A DNA stretch of 32,237 nucleotides from Promicromonosporaceae bacterium (GTDB taxonomy: Bacteria > Actinomycetota > Actinomycetes > Actinomycetales > Cellulomonadaceae): assembly GCA_009783295.1 (NCBI GenBank), contig WRHK01000044.1:1-32237 (forward strand), given 5' to 3'. Positions 1 through 7,954 of the stretch are shown here, in pieces. The stretch's first letter is position 1. Each line of letters begins with the position of its first letter. The notes under the pieces are model-generated. The model searched no databases. It saw only the letters and a program-made list of their open reading frames with translations, and was not told where the DNA came from. A program made the position numbers and the translations under genes.

Positions 1-1944
1 GAGGCCCGCACGGCCCAGGTGGTCGTGGGCTGGGACGCCGTGCCCGACGTCGACCTAGCCCTGCTCGCGCTGCCCGCCGACCGCGCCGTCGACGCCGTGC
101 GGCACCTGGCCGGCAGGGGGGTGCGCGGCGTCGTCGTGCTGTCGGCCGGCTTCGCCGAGACCGGCCCCGACGGCCTCGAGCGCCAGCGCGAGCTGCTGCG
201 CGCCGCCCACGGGCTCGGCATGCGCGTGGTGGGCCCGGCGTCGTACGGGATCGTCACCACCACCCCCGGCGCGCGGCTGCACGCGAGCCTCGCCGAGCGG
301 CCGCCGGCGCAGGGCGTGATCGGCCTGTTCTGCCAGTCGGCGCCCGCCGCCGTCACGCTCACCGCGACCCTGGAGCGGCGGGGCCTGGGCGTGGCCGGAA
401 TCGTGTCCGCGGGCCACCGCGCGGACGTGTCGGGCAACGACCTCATGCAGTACTGGCTCGCCGACCCGGCCACGCGCGTGGTGTGCCTGTACCTCGAGTC
501 GATCGGCAACCCGCGCAAGTTCACGCGGGTCGCGCGGCGGCTGGCTGCCGAGAAGCCCGTCGTCGTGGTGGTCGCCGGCCGCTCGGGGCAGGTGGTGCCG
601 CCCGGGCACGCCGTCCGGGCCACGCGCGCGCCCCGTGCGCTGCTAGACGCGCTGCTGCGCCAGGCGGGCGTCATCCGCGCCGAGAACACCCACCAGCTCA
701 TGGACGTGGCGCAGGTGCTCGCCCACCAGCCGCTGCCGCGCGGAGGCCGGGTCGGCATCCTGGCCAGCTCCGCCGCGCTCGCCGCGCTCGTCGCCGAGGC
801 GGCAGCCGCGCAGGGGCTGGCCGTCGTGTCGTCGGGGGACTTCCTGGCCCCGGAGCGGTCCACCGAGGACATCGAGCGCAGCGTCGAGGCCCTCTACGCC
901 GACGACGCGTGCGACGCCGTCGTCATCGTCGACGTGCCCGTCGTGATGCCGCGCGGCGACGTCGTCGCGCAGGCCGTCGCCCGCGCCGCCGCCCGCACCG
1001 GCCGCACCACCGTGGTCTCCATGGTGGGCCTGCACGGCATGCCCGACGAGCTCGCCGCCCCCGCCCCCGACGGCACCGAGGTGCGCGTGCCCGCCTTCTC
1101 CACCCCCGAGGACGCCGTCGCCGCGCTCGCCAAGATCGTCGAGTACGCGCGCTGGCGCGGCCGCGACCACGGCGTCGCCGTGCAGCCCGCCGGCCTGGAC
1201 CGCACGCGCGCCCGCCGCCTGGTGGACGCGGCGCTCGCAGACGTGGGCGGCGACGGGTCGGTCGCGCTCGACGACGCCCGCGCCGCCGAGCTGCTCGCCT
1301 GCTACGGGCTGGAGGTCTGGCCGGTGCGCCGCGCGCATACGGCCGACGAGGCCGTGGCCGCCGCCGACGTCCTGGGCTGGCCCGTCGCGCTCAAGACGGC
1401 GAGCCCCGCCCTGCGTCACCGCACCGACCTGGGCGGCGTTCGCCTGGACATCGGCGACGCCGACGAGCTGCGCGAGGCCGTCGAGCGGATGGGCGCCGTG
1501 GCGGCCGCCGCGGGCGCCGACCCCGCGCTCGAGGTGCAGTCGATGGCCTCGACGGGTGTCGCCGTCGTGGTGCGGTCGGAGGAGGACCCGCTGTTCGGGC
1601 CCGTCGTGTCGTTCGGCCTGGCGGGCGACGCCGTCGACCTGCTCGGTGACGTCGCTTCCGCCGTCGCGCCCCTCACCGACGCCGACGTGCGCGAGCTCGT
1701 GCGGGCCGTGCGGGCCGCGCCCCGGCTGTTCGGGTACCAGGGGGCGCCGCCCGCGGACGTCCTGGCGGTCGAGGACGTGGTGGCGCGCGTGTCCGTCATG
1801 GCCGACGACCTGCCCGAGCTCGCGTCGCTGGAGCTGTACCCCGTCGTGGTCGCCGAGAGCGGCGTCTCCGTGCTGCACGCCGCCGTGCGCCTGCGCCGCA
1901 CGATGGAGCGCCGGGACCCCCTCCGGCGCGTCCTGCCCGCGTAG
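1..1944 (+). CDS. Acyl-CoA synthetase (NDP-forming)-like protein, 5' partial
   Basis: The reading frame is open from base 1, so the true start lies upstream. The visible part begins inside a CoA-binding Rossmann domain, continues through a succinyl-CoA-ligase-like middle domain and ends in an ATP-grasp_5 domain (from about residue 430 counted from codon 19). This is the order of ADP-forming acetyl-CoA synthetases and of actinobacterial Pat-type lysine acetyltransferases, which carry an extra GNAT domain; in some actinobacteria that domain is N-terminal and would be off the window. A histidine at bases 607-609 aligns with the phospho-histidine of the family, but the usual SHTGA context is absent. 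The usual SQSGA motif reads CQSAP, and the metal-binding Asn of the C-terminal ELxxNP motif is Tyr (LELYP). It may therefore be a ligand-sensing rather than catalytic module. The TAG stop overlaps the -10-like hexamer of the next gene. Confidence 0.8.
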   Translation, partial: EARTAQVVVGWDAVPDVDLALLALPADRAVDAVRHLAGRGVRGVVVLSAGFAETGPDGLERQRELLRAAHGLGMRVVGPASYGIVTTTPGARLHASLAERPPAQGVIGLFCQSAPAAVTLTATLERRGLGVAGIVSAGHRADVSGNDLMQYWLADPATRVVCLYLESIGNPRKFTRVARRLAAEKPVVVVVAGRSGQVVPPGHAVRATRAPRALLDALLRQAGVIRAENTHQLMDVAQVLAHQPLPRGGRVGILASSAALAALVAEAAAAQGLAVVSSGDFLAPERSTEDIERSVEALYADDACDAVVIVDVPVVMPRGDVVAQAVARAAARTGRTTVVSMVGLHGMPDELAAPAPDGTEVRVPAFSTPEDAVAALAKIVEYARWRGRDHGVAVQPAGLDRTRARRLVDAALADVGGDGSVALDDARAAELLACYGLEVWPVRRAHTADEAVAAADVLGWPVALKTASPALRHRTDLGGVRLDIGDADELREAVERMGAVAAAAGADPALEVQSMASTGVAVVVRSEEDPLFGPVVSFGLAGDAVDLLGDVASAVAPLTDADVRELVRAVRAAPRLFGYQGAPPADVLAVEDVVARVSVMADDLPELASLELYPVVVAESGVSVLHAAVRLRRTMERRDPLRRVLPA

Positions 1945-1947
1945 CAT
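1942..1947 (+). promoter_or_regulatory. Leaderless -10 element (TAGCAT) of the DUF5998 gene
   Basis: TAGCAT fits the actinobacterial TANNNT -10 consensus and ends 6 nt before the GTG start at 1954, so transcription would begin at or next to the start codon. No Shine-Dalgarno sequence is present. Its first three bases are the stop codon of the preceding gene. Confidence 0.55.
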
Positions 1948-1953
1948 TCTCGG

Positions 1954-2547
1954 GTGCCCCACGCCGACGACCTGACCCTCCCCGCCGAGCTGCACGACGA
2001 GATCGTGCGCGCCGGCTACTACCCGCACCTCGTCACCGACGTGCTCGACGTCGCCCTCGCCGGCGAGACCGTGGTGGGCCACCTGGTCCAGGCCGAGACG
2101 ACGTTCGACTCCGAGGTGCGCCGTCACCTCACGGTGCTGGTGCTCACGCCCTCCCGCCTGGTCACGGCCCACGTCGACGACCACGAGGGCGACCACGCCA
2201 ACCCGTCGTCGGCCGCCGCGACCACCGAGGCCGTGCCGCTCTCCGAGGTGCGCTCGGTGTCCCTCACGCACGTCGTGGCCGAGCCCGCCGCCTACCGCTC
2301 CGGCGGCGAGGGCGAGCACACGTCCGAGCTCAGCCTGGTGGTGGGCTGGGGCGCCGTCAGCCGCATCGACCTCGAGCCCGCCACCTGCGGCGACCCGCAG
2401 TGCGACGCCGACCACGGCCTGACTGGCCAGCTGCTCCCTGACGACGTCGTGGTCCGCGTCGCCAGCGCCGCCGAGGGGCCCGCCGCCGTGCGCCGGGCGG
2501 TCGCGTTCGCCCGCCAGCTCTCGGCCGCCACGGCCCGGCGGGTCTGA
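1954..2547 (+). CDS. DUF5998 family protein
   Basis: A 197-residue soluble, acidic protein of the actinobacterial DUF5998 family; its function is unknown. It opens with LTLPAELHDEIVRAGYYP and has an alternating strand/loop composition without membrane segments or a signal peptide. CGDPQCDADHG (near residue 150) is a Cys/His-containing loop of the kind that could bind metal; that is inference. The GTG start sits 9 nt after the preceding stop, has no ribosome-binding site and lies 6 nt after TAGCAT, suggesting leaderless translation. The phosphatase gene starts 1 nt after its stop, so the two are probably co-transcribed and translationally coupled. Confidence 0.8.
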   Translation: MPHADDLTLPAELHDEIVRAGYYPHLVTDVLDVALAGETVVGHLVQAETTFDSEVRRHLTVLVLTPSRLVTAHVDDHEGDHANPSSAAATTEAVPLSEVRSVSLTHVVAEPAAYRSGGEGEHTSELSLVVGWGAVSRIDLEPATCGDPQCDADHGLTGQLLPDDVVVRVASAAEGPAAVRRAVAFARQLSAATARRV

Positions 2548-2548
2548 G

Positions 2549-3769
2549 GTGACGCCGCTCCCGGACGGGCTGCTCGCGCCGTCGTACGGCACCGACTCGC
2601 TCGCCGCCGTGCTGCCCGCGGCAGCAGGGGCGCTCGGCGTCGCGCTGAAGACGTCGACCGGCCTCACCTCGGACGCCTGCGCGGAGGCGCTGCAGCTGCC
2701 CGCGGCGGAGCGCGTCGTCGTGGTGCTGTGCGACGGGCTGGGGCTGGCCAACCTGGCCGAGCGGGCCGGGCACGCGCCGTTCCTGCGCGGCCGCCTGCCC
2801 GAGACGCTGGCGCTGCGCACCACGTTCCCGTCCACGACGGCGGCCGCGATCAGCACCTTCGGCACCGGCACGGCGCCCGGCCGCACCGGCATGCTCGGCT
2901 ACACGCAGCGCAACCCGGCCACGGGCGGCCTCGCCAACATGGTGTCGTGGACGGAGCAGTCCGACCCGTACCGCAACGCCCGCCCGAACGGCCCGCGGAT
3001 GGCCGGCGCCTTGCCCGTGCCGCCGGACCGGCTCCAGGTCGAGCCGACGGTGTTCGAGGGTCTGGCAGCGGCCGGCGTGCGCGTCACGTCGGTGGGCCCG
3101 TCGCGGTTCGCCGGGTCGGGCATGACCCTCGCAGCCCTGCGCGGCGCCCAGTACGTCACGGCCGAGTCCCTCGCCGACCGCGTCGACGGCGTCGTGCGGG
3201 CGCTCCGGAAGCCCGGCCTCGCCTACCTCTACTGGGGCGACGTCGACAAGACCGGCCACCACCACGGCTGGCAGTCCTGGCAGTGGGGTGACGAGCTCGA
3301 GGCGTTCGACCGCGAGCTCGCCCGCCTGCTGCGGTCCGTCCCCGCGGGCACGCTCGTGCTGGTCACGGCCGACCACGGCCAGATCCAGGTGGACCTCGAC
3401 GACCGGTTCGACGTCGCGACGACGCCGGCGCTCGCCGAGGGCGTCGAGCTGGTGGGCGGCGAGCCGCGCGCGGTGCACCTCTACACAGACGCCGACCCGG
3501 AGGCCGTCGCCGACCGGTGGCGGGACGTGCTGGGGGAGCGGGCTCTGGTGGCGTCGCGCTCCGAGGCCGTCGATGCCGGGTGGCTCGGCCCTGTCGCCGA
3601 CCACGTGCTGCCGTGGGTGGGCGACGTCGTCGTCGCGCCGCGCGGGCGGCTGACCATCGTGGACTCCCGCACGCAGACGCCGCCGTCGCTGCTGCTGCTG
3701 GGCGTGCACGGCTCGTTCACCCCCGAGGAGATGACGGTCCCGCTCGTGGCCGCCGTCGCCGGTGGTTGA
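2549..3769 (+). CDS. Alkaline phosphatase superfamily hydrolase (nucleotide pyrophosphatase/phosphodiesterase type)
   Basis: A 406-residue cytoplasmic-looking member of the type I phosphodiesterase/nucleotide pyrophosphatase branch. The metal-site residues are visible in order: Asp62 in LCDGLG, a nucleophile Thr in FPSTTAAA (about residue 96), Asp231/Asp233 and the histidines of DVDKTGHHH, Asp275-His276 in TADHGQ and His387 in GVHGSFTPEE. The catalytic set looks complete, so an active two-metal phosphoesterase is expected; the natural substrate cannot be read from sequence. The GTG start lies 1 nt after the DUF5998 stop with no clear ribosome-binding site, suggesting translational coupling. 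The stop codon is supplied by a dispersed repeat that overlaps the gene end. Confidence 0.85.
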   Translation: MTPLPDGLLAPSYGTDSLAAVLPAAAGALGVALKTSTGLTSDACAEALQLPAAERVVVVLCDGLGLANLAERAGHAPFLRGRLPETLALRTTFPSTTAAAISTFGTGTAPGRTGMLGYTQRNPATGGLANMVSWTEQSDPYRNARPNGPRMAGALPVPPDRLQVEPTVFEGLAAAGVRVTSVGPSRFAGSGMTLAALRGAQYVTAESLADRVDGVVRALRKPGLAYLYWGDVDKTGHHHGWQSWQWGDELEAFDRELARLLRSVPAGTLVLVTADHGQIQVDLDDRFDVATTPALAEGVELVGGEPRAVHLYTDADPEAVADRWRDVLGERALVASRSEAVDAGWLGPVADHVLPWVGDVVVAPRGRLTIVDSRTQTPPSLLLLGVHGSFTPEEMTVPLVAAVAGG

Positions 3770-3782
3770 GCCCGTCGAGACC
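3764..3782 (+). repeat. Dispersed repeat unit GGTTGAGCCCGTCGAGACC
   Basis: This 19-bp unit recurs, intact or diverged, at 10215-10254 and 28822-28886. Here its TTGA provides the TGA stop of the upstream phosphatase, and the unit fills the gap before the thymidine kinase ribosome-binding site. From memory, similar GGTTGAGCC(C/T)GTCGA units are scattered through many Micrococcales genomes. Confidence 0.6.
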
Positions 3783-3795
3783 CGAAAGGACCCGC

Positions 3796-4443
3796 ATGGC
3801 CGAGCTCGTCTTCTTCACCGGCACCATGGACTCCGGCAAGTCGACGCTGGCGCTCCAGACCGACTTCAACTACGCGGCCCGCGGCCGCACCGGGCTCGTC
3901 TTCACGCGCAACGACCGCGCCGGCGCCGCCCGCATCTCCTCGCGGCTCGGCCTGGAGACCAGTGCGCGCGAGGTCGACGACGCCACGGACTTCTGGCAGG
4001 TCGTCGCCGACGAGCGCGGCGAGGGCCGCCTGGTCGACTACCTCGTGTGCGACGAGGCGCAGTTCTACTCGCCCGCGCAGGTGGAGCAGCTCGCCCGCCT
4101 GGTCGACGAGGTGGAGATCGACGTCTTCGCGTACGGCATCACCACGGACTTCCGGACCCGCCTGTTCCCGGGCTCCGCGCGGCTGCTGGAGCTCGCCGAC
4201 CGCATCGAGGTGCTCCAGGTGCAGGCCCTGTGCTGGTGCGGCCGCCGCGCCACGCACAACGCCCGCACGCTCGACGGCGTCATGGTGGTCGAGGGCGAGC
4301 AGGTGGTGGTGGGGGACACCGCCACGGTGCACGCGGTGGTCGCCTACGAGGTGCTGTGCCGCCGCCACCACATGCGCACGATGACGGCGTCGTCGGCGCG
4401 AGCCCTGGCGACGTCGGACGCGACGCGCCTGGACCTGGCGTAG
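3796..4443 (+). CDS. tdk: Thymidine kinase (type II)
   Basis: A 215-residue cytosolic kinase that phosphorylates thymidine to dTMP in the pyrimidine salvage pathway. It has the P-loop GTMDSGKST (residues 9-17), the DEAQF motif with the catalytic Glu (86-90), and a zinc-binding lasso with cysteines at about 146, 148 and 188 plus a nearby His (191/192). This is the standard type II (tetrameric, human TK1-like) layout and length. The ATG start is preceded by GAAAGGA 5 nt upstream and begins immediately before the first beta strand. It converges with sepH across a 30-nt gap. Confidence 0.95.
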   Translation: MAELVFFTGTMDSGKSTLALQTDFNYAARGRTGLVFTRNDRAGAARISSRLGLETSAREVDDATDFWQVVADERGEGRLVDYLVCDEAQFYSPAQVEQLARLVDEVEIDVFAYGITTDFRTRLFPGSARLLELADRIEVLQVQALCWCGRRATHNARTLDGVMVVEGEQVVVGDTATVHAVVAYEVLCRRHHMRTMTASSARALATSDATRLDLA

Positions 4444-4473
4444 CCGCGGCGTCCCACAACGATGAGGGTGGGG

Positions 4474-5712
4474 TCACGCCTCGGGGCGTGCGCCGAACAC
4501 GATCTCGTCCCAGCTCGGCACCTGCGCGCGGCCCTTGCGCGTGCGGCGCGCCGCCGGGACGCCCCGGCCAGCCGTGGCCGGCGCCGTCCCGTTGACCGCG
4601 ACCGGCGTGGCCGCCGTGGTCGGTTCCGGCGCGGGGTTGTCGTCACCGGGTTCGAGGTTCTTCTCCCCACCGTCCGCGGCCGGCCCCGGGGACGGCGCGC
4701 GCGAGGCCGACGGCGTCGGCAGCAGCGACGGCTGTGACGCGCCCGGGCCGCCGCCGGGCGTCACGGCGCGGTCGCGCGGCCGGCGCGGGTTCCAGCGGCC
4801 CAGGTCGACGACGCTCGCGCCGCCGCCGGTCCCCTCGACGGGGTCGGCCTCGGGCGCGCCGGGGTCGACGGGCGGCCGCTCGCCGCGGACGGGCACGTCG
4901 CCCATCGGGATGACCTCGAACGTGGTGCCCTCGCGGCCGGCCGGCGGCAGCACGGGGGACACGATCGGAGTGGCGGCGGTCGCCGGGCGGTCGCCGCGGC
5001 CCGCGGGGCGGTGCCCGCGGCGGCCGGCGAGGTCGTCCAGCAGCAGGTCGGTGTCGTCGTCGAGCGGCGGCAGGCTGCGACGAGCTGCGAGCGACGGGAC
5101 GCCGCGCACCTCGGGGGTCACGGGGTCGTCGGGCTGGCCCAGCCAGCGGGCCTCGTCGTCGAGCGGCGTGACCACGCGGCCGCGCAGGTCGAACGTCCAG
5201 CGGGCGGAGCGCTCGCGGTCGCCCGCGGCGAACCGCACCTCGACCAGCCACGGGGCGGTGCCGTCGCGGCGGGCGGTCCAGGTGGCCTCGCCCGCGCTGA
5301 CGCCGCGTGCCCCGAGGCGGGAGTCGGCGATGTCGCCCAGGGCGGCCGCGCCGTCCGTGCCCTGGACCTGGTGGGCGCGGACCATGCCGATGACGTGGTC
5401 GCGCTCGGCGATCACGGGCCACTCGTACTTGCGGACGTGCTCGACGGGCAGGCCGGACTCGGCGGAGAGCTCCTCGGCGGTGGCGCCGGCGCGCAGGCGC
5501 TGCTGCAGGTCGCGGGGGCGCAGGGTGGAGCCCACCGCGGTGGACCTGGCGGGTGCCGCAGGCTCGGCGGGCGTGGCCGCCTGCCGCGGGACGTTGCGGA
5601 GCGCGGTGCGCAGCGCCTCGGTGACGGGCAGGGCGTGTTCCGTGCCGTCAGGGTCGCGCAGGACGAGGTGACCACCGTCCTCGTGGACCCGCACGAGCTC
5701 GAGCTCGGCCAT
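4474..5712 (-). CDS. sepH: SepH septation protein (DUF3071)
   Basis: A 412-residue actinobacterial divisome protein; SepH is known to bind FtsZ and promote its assembly at the septum. The N-terminal DUF3071 domain (about 1-175) contains a helix-turn-helix-like stretch, LQQRLRAGATAEELSAESG then VEHVRKYEWPV (about 69-100). A long, disordered Pro/Gly/Asp-rich linker follows. The C-terminus carries the conserved SepH peptide RKGRAQVPSWDEIVFG just before the end. The ATG at 5712 has GAGGAGGA immediately upstream, which decides the start over a much longer open frame. It diverges from the TRIC gene across 142 bp. Confidence 0.9.
   Translation of the reverse strand: MAELELVRVHEDGGHLVLRDPDGTEHALPVTEALRTALRNVPRQAATPAEPAAPARSTAVGSTLRPRDLQQRLRAGATAEELSAESGLPVEHVRKYEWPVIAERDHVIGMVRAHQVQGTDGAAALGDIADSRLGARGVSAGEATWTARRDGTAPWLVEVRFAAGDRERSARWTFDLRGRVVTPLDDEARWLGQPDDPVTPEVRGVPSLAARRSLPPLDDDTDLLLDDLAGRRGHRPAGRGDRPATAATPIVSPVLPPAGREGTTFEVIPMGDVPVRGERPPVDPGAPEADPVEGTGGGASVVDLGRWNPRRPRDRAVTPGGGPGASQPSLLPTPSASRAPSPGPAADGGEKNLEPGDDNPAPEPTTAATPVAVNGTAPATAGRGVPAARRTRKGRAQVPSWDEIVFGARPEA
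4475..4490. terminator. Short hairpin at the tdk/sepH convergent junction
   Basis: CACGCC-TCGG-GGCGTG forms a 6-bp perfect stem with a stable tetraloop. It overlaps the last codons and stop of sepH and follows the tdk stop. No U-tract is present, so termination is inference from position and structure. Confidence 0.35.
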
Positions 5713-5842
5713 GCTTCCTCCTCGTCGGGGCTCGTGACACGCCCCGCACCGGCGTACCTGACTGCTCGAGCGTGCCACCGCGGAGCGAGCGAACGGCGCA
5801 ACCGCGTCGGTGTGCCGCCGAACCCGGCGGCGCGTGAACGGG

Positions 5843-5848
5843 CAGGAT
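5843..5848 (+). promoter_or_regulatory. Leaderless -10-like element (CAGGAT) of the TRIC gene
   Basis: CAGGAT lies 6 nt before the GTG at 5855, with no ribosome-binding site. The same hexamer at the same spacing precedes the IMPase and DUF3093 genes. Confidence 0.4.
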
Positions 5849-5854
5849 AGCCCG

Positions 5855-6526
5855 GTGGATTGGTTCACCCACCTGCACTTCAACACCGTGCTCGAGCTGG
5901 CCGGTGTGTTCTTCGCCGCCCTGGCGGGCGGGCTGGCGGGGGTCCGCAAGAACTTCGACGTCTTCGGCGTGCTGGTGCTGGCGTGGGCGACCGGCCTGGG
6001 CGGCGGCGTGATCCGCGACGTGCTCATCGGGGCCACGCCACCCGTGGGCATCGCGAACTGGCGGTTCGTCACCACGGCGCTGGCGGCGGGGATCATGATC
6101 TTCTTCTTCCATCCCAGCGTGGAGCGCATGCGCCGCACGGTCATCGTGCTGGACGCGTGGGCGCTGGCGTTCTTCGTGCTGCTCGGCACCACCAAGGGCC
6201 TCCTGGCGGGCGCCGGCCCGCTCGCGGCGATCGTCGTCGGCGTGCTGACCGGCATCGGCGGCGGCATCCTGCGCGACGTCCTGGTGGGCGAGGTGCCCCT
6301 GGTGCTCGCCGACCGCCAGCTCTACGCCATCCCCGCGTTCCTCGGCGCCGGGATCACCGCCGCGCTGTGGTGGGCCGGCTGGCTGAACGTCTGGACGCAG
6401 ATCGGCGTGGTGCTGCTCGTGAGCGGCATCCGGCTCGTCTCCCTGCGGCTCGGGTGGGTGGTGCCGTCCGCCGGGCGCGGCTGGAGCGGACGCTGGGGCG
6501 CCCGGCGAGGCAGGATGGGCGCGTGA
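5855..6526 (+). CDS. TRIC/YadS-type (UPF0126) membrane channel
   Basis: A 223-residue polytopic membrane protein built as two tandem glycine-rich repeats: GGGVIRDVLIG (49-59) and IGGGILRDVLVGE (134-146), each kinked in the middle of a membrane helix. This duplicated GGG-x-hydrophobic-RD signature defines the prokaryotic TRIC/YadS family, several members of which conduct monovalent cations. About seven transmembrane helices are expected. The GTG start was chosen because the family begins close to the first helix and a leaderless -10 precedes it. Its TGA overlaps the IMPase GTG by 4 nt (GTGA). The ion carried is inferred from the family. Confidence 0.85.
   Translation: MDWFTHLHFNTVLELAGVFFAALAGGLAGVRKNFDVFGVLVLAWATGLGGGVIRDVLIGATPPVGIANWRFVTTALAAGIMIFFFHPSVERMRRTVIVLDAWALAFFVLLGTTKGLLAGAGPLAAIVVGVLTGIGGGILRDVLVGEVPLVLADRQLYAIPAFLGAGITAALWWAGWLNVWTQIGVVLLVSGIRLVSLRLGWVVPSAGRGWSGRWGARRGRMGA
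6511..6516 (+). promoter_or_regulatory. -10-like element (CAGGAT) ahead of the IMPase gene
   Basis: CAGGAT lies 6 nt before the GTG at 6523, inside the end of the TRIC gene. The IMPase may thus have its own leaderless transcript as well as coupling to TRIC. Confidence 0.4.
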
Positions 6527-7377
6527 CCTCCACCAACGTCCCGCCCCTGCCCGACGGCGTCACCGTCGCGTCCCTGCGCGAGCTCGCCGTCTCGCTCGCC
6601 ACCGAGGCGGGCGACGTGATCCGCGCCCACCGCCCCGAGCGCGTCACCGTCGCCGGCACCAAGTCGTCCGACGTCGACCCCGTCACCGCCATGGACCGCG
6701 CCGTCGAGGAGCTGCTGGTGAGCCGCCTCACGACCGCGCGCCCGGAGGACGCGATCCTCGGCGAGGAGGGCGACGACGTGCCCGGCACCAGCGGGCTGAC
6801 CTGGGTGGTCGACCCCGTCGACGGCACCGTCAACTACCTGTACGGCGTCGCCTCGTACTCCGTGTCCGTCGCCGTCGTCGCGGGGCCGCCGGACCCCGCC
6901 CGGTGGACGGTGCTCGCGGGCTGCGTGCACGACGTCGTCGCAGGTCGCACCTGGTCGGCAGGCCTCGGCGAGGGTGCGACGCTCGACGGCGCCCCGCTGC
7001 GGCCCGTGGAGCCGGCGCCGCTCCCGCGCAGCCTGGTGGGCACCGGGTTCGGCTACGCCGCGTCCCGTCGCGCCGCCCAGGCGCGCGTGCTGACGCAGGT
7101 GCTGCCGCGGGTGCGGGACATCCGGCGGCTCGGGTCGGCCGCGATCGACCTGTGCCTGCTCGCCCAGGGGGCGCTGGACCTCTACTACGAGCGCGGGCTC
7201 AACCCGTGGGACATGGCCGCCGGCTCGCTCGTGGCCACCGAGGCGGGTGCCCGCGTCGTCGGGCTGCGGGGTGCCGCACCCGGTGTGACCATGACCGTGG
7301 CGGGCCGGGGCGAGGGCCTCGACGACCTCCTCTCGATCCTCGAGGAGGCCGACGCGGACGCTCCCGACGGCGCCTGA
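6523..7377 (+). CDS. suhB: Inositol monophosphatase family protein (SuhB-like)
   Basis: A 284-residue Mg2+-dependent sugar/inositol phosphatase. The metal-binding motifs are intact: Lys47 region, GEE (80-82), WVVDPVDGTVNY with Asp97, Asp100, Gly101 and Thr102, and NPWDMAAG with Trp229-Asp230. Actinobacterial relatives dephosphorylate inositol-1-phosphate for phosphatidylinositol and mycothiol synthesis, but some members act on other substrates such as histidinol phosphate or NADP(H); this one cannot be assigned further. The GTG start overlaps the TRIC stop by 4 nt. Its position just before DUF4193-DUF3093-dut matches the suhB neighbourhood of mycobacteria as recalled. Confidence 0.88.
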   Translation: MTSTNVPPLPDGVTVASLRELAVSLATEAGDVIRAHRPERVTVAGTKSSDVDPVTAMDRAVEELLVSRLTTARPEDAILGEEGDDVPGTSGLTWVVDPVDGTVNYLYGVASYSVSVAVVAGPPDPARWTVLAGCVHDVVAGRTWSAGLGEGATLDGAPLRPVEPAPLPRSLVGTGFGYAASRRAAQARVLTQVLPRVRDIRRLGSAAIDLCLLAQGALDLYYERGLNPWDMAAGSLVATEAGARVVGLRGAAPGVTMTVAGRGEGLDDLLSILEEADADAPDGA

Positions 7378-7517
7378 CCGCCGCGACGGGCCCGGCGCGG
7401 TCTGCTCGGTTCGCTGGCGGCGAACGCACGTCTCGCGGCGTCTTTGTGCAGGCTACGGGTGGTTTTCCGCCAACGGCGCCGTCCGGCCTCGCGCGGGCAG
7501 GCCACATGGTGCACAAT

Positions 7518-7559
7518 CCGGGGGCCGATCGGGAACAAAACCCGGGGGCCGAGCATTAT
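7518..7559 (+). promoter_or_regulatory. Direct repeats and putative promoter upstream of DUF4193
   Basis: The 223-bp gap before the DUF4193 gene holds an exact 11-bp direct repeat, CCGGGGGCCGA, at 7518-7528 and 7542-7552 (24-bp period). CATTAT at 7554-7559 resembles a -10 element. GGGAAC at 7531-7536 lies 17 nt upstream of it and recalls some ECF-sigma -35 elements. Nothing else is recognisable in the gap. Operator function is inference. Confidence 0.35.
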
Positions 7560-7600
7560 CAGCGCGTATCCCTACCGACCCACGGAGCGTGACCTCAGCG

Positions 7601-7900
7601 ATGGCAACCGACTACGACGCCCCCCGCAAGAACGACGAGGACGTGGAGCAGGACTCCATCCAGGAGCTCCAGGCGCGCCGTTCCGACAAGTCGTCGGGTG
7701 TCGTCGACGAGGACGAGACGGAAGCGGCGGAGGGCTTTGAGCTCCCCGGCGCCGACCTCTCGGGTGAGGAGCTCGCGGTTCGCGTGCTTCCTCGCCAGGC
7801 CGACGAGTTCACCTGCACGTCGTGCTTCCTCGTCCACCACCGCAGCCAGCTGGCCTATGAGAAGAACGGTCAGATGATCTGCACGGAGTGCGCGGCCTGA
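7601..7900 (+). CDS. DUF4193 zinc-ribbon protein
   Basis: A 99-residue acidic protein of the actinobacterial DUF4193 family. The ATG at 7601 was chosen over the in-frame GTG at 7589 because members begin MATDYDAPRK. An acidic, probably disordered N-terminal half (SIQELQARR, then a DEDETEAAEG stretch) leads to a C-terminal treble-clef-like segment with TCTSCFLVHHRSQ and CTEC, giving a CxxC...CxxC zinc site. Small zinc-ribbon proteins of this kind often bind RNA polymerase or nucleic acid, but no function is established here. It is monocistronic, with a 223-bp upstream region and a strong downstream hairpin shared with the convergent DUF3093 gene. Confidence 0.85.
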   Translation: MATDYDAPRKNDEDVEQDSIQELQARRSDKSSGVVDEDETEAAEGFELPGADLSGEELAVRVLPRQADEFTCTSCFLVHHRSQLAYEKNGQMICTECAA

Positions 7901-7923
7901 CGCCGCGGACACCACCCGGCTGC

Positions 7924-7954
7924 AAGGCCGTCACGCCCCCGGCGTGACGGCCTT
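7924..7954. terminator. Bidirectional terminator between DUF4193 and DUF3093
   Basis: A perfect 14-bp inverted repeat (AAGGCCGTCACGCC / GGCGTGACGGCCTT) with a 3-nt loop lies between convergent genes. It ends in TT outward on one side and AA on the other, so it reads as a terminator in both directions. It contains the stop and last seven codons of the DUF3093 gene. Confidence 0.75.

Noticed and set aside
643-2892. Long minus-strand open frame opposite the synthetase, DUF5998 and phosphatase genes
   Set aside because: It lies antisense to recognisable proteins, has His/Arg/Gly-rich composition without domains, and is the usual shadow of high-GC codon bias.
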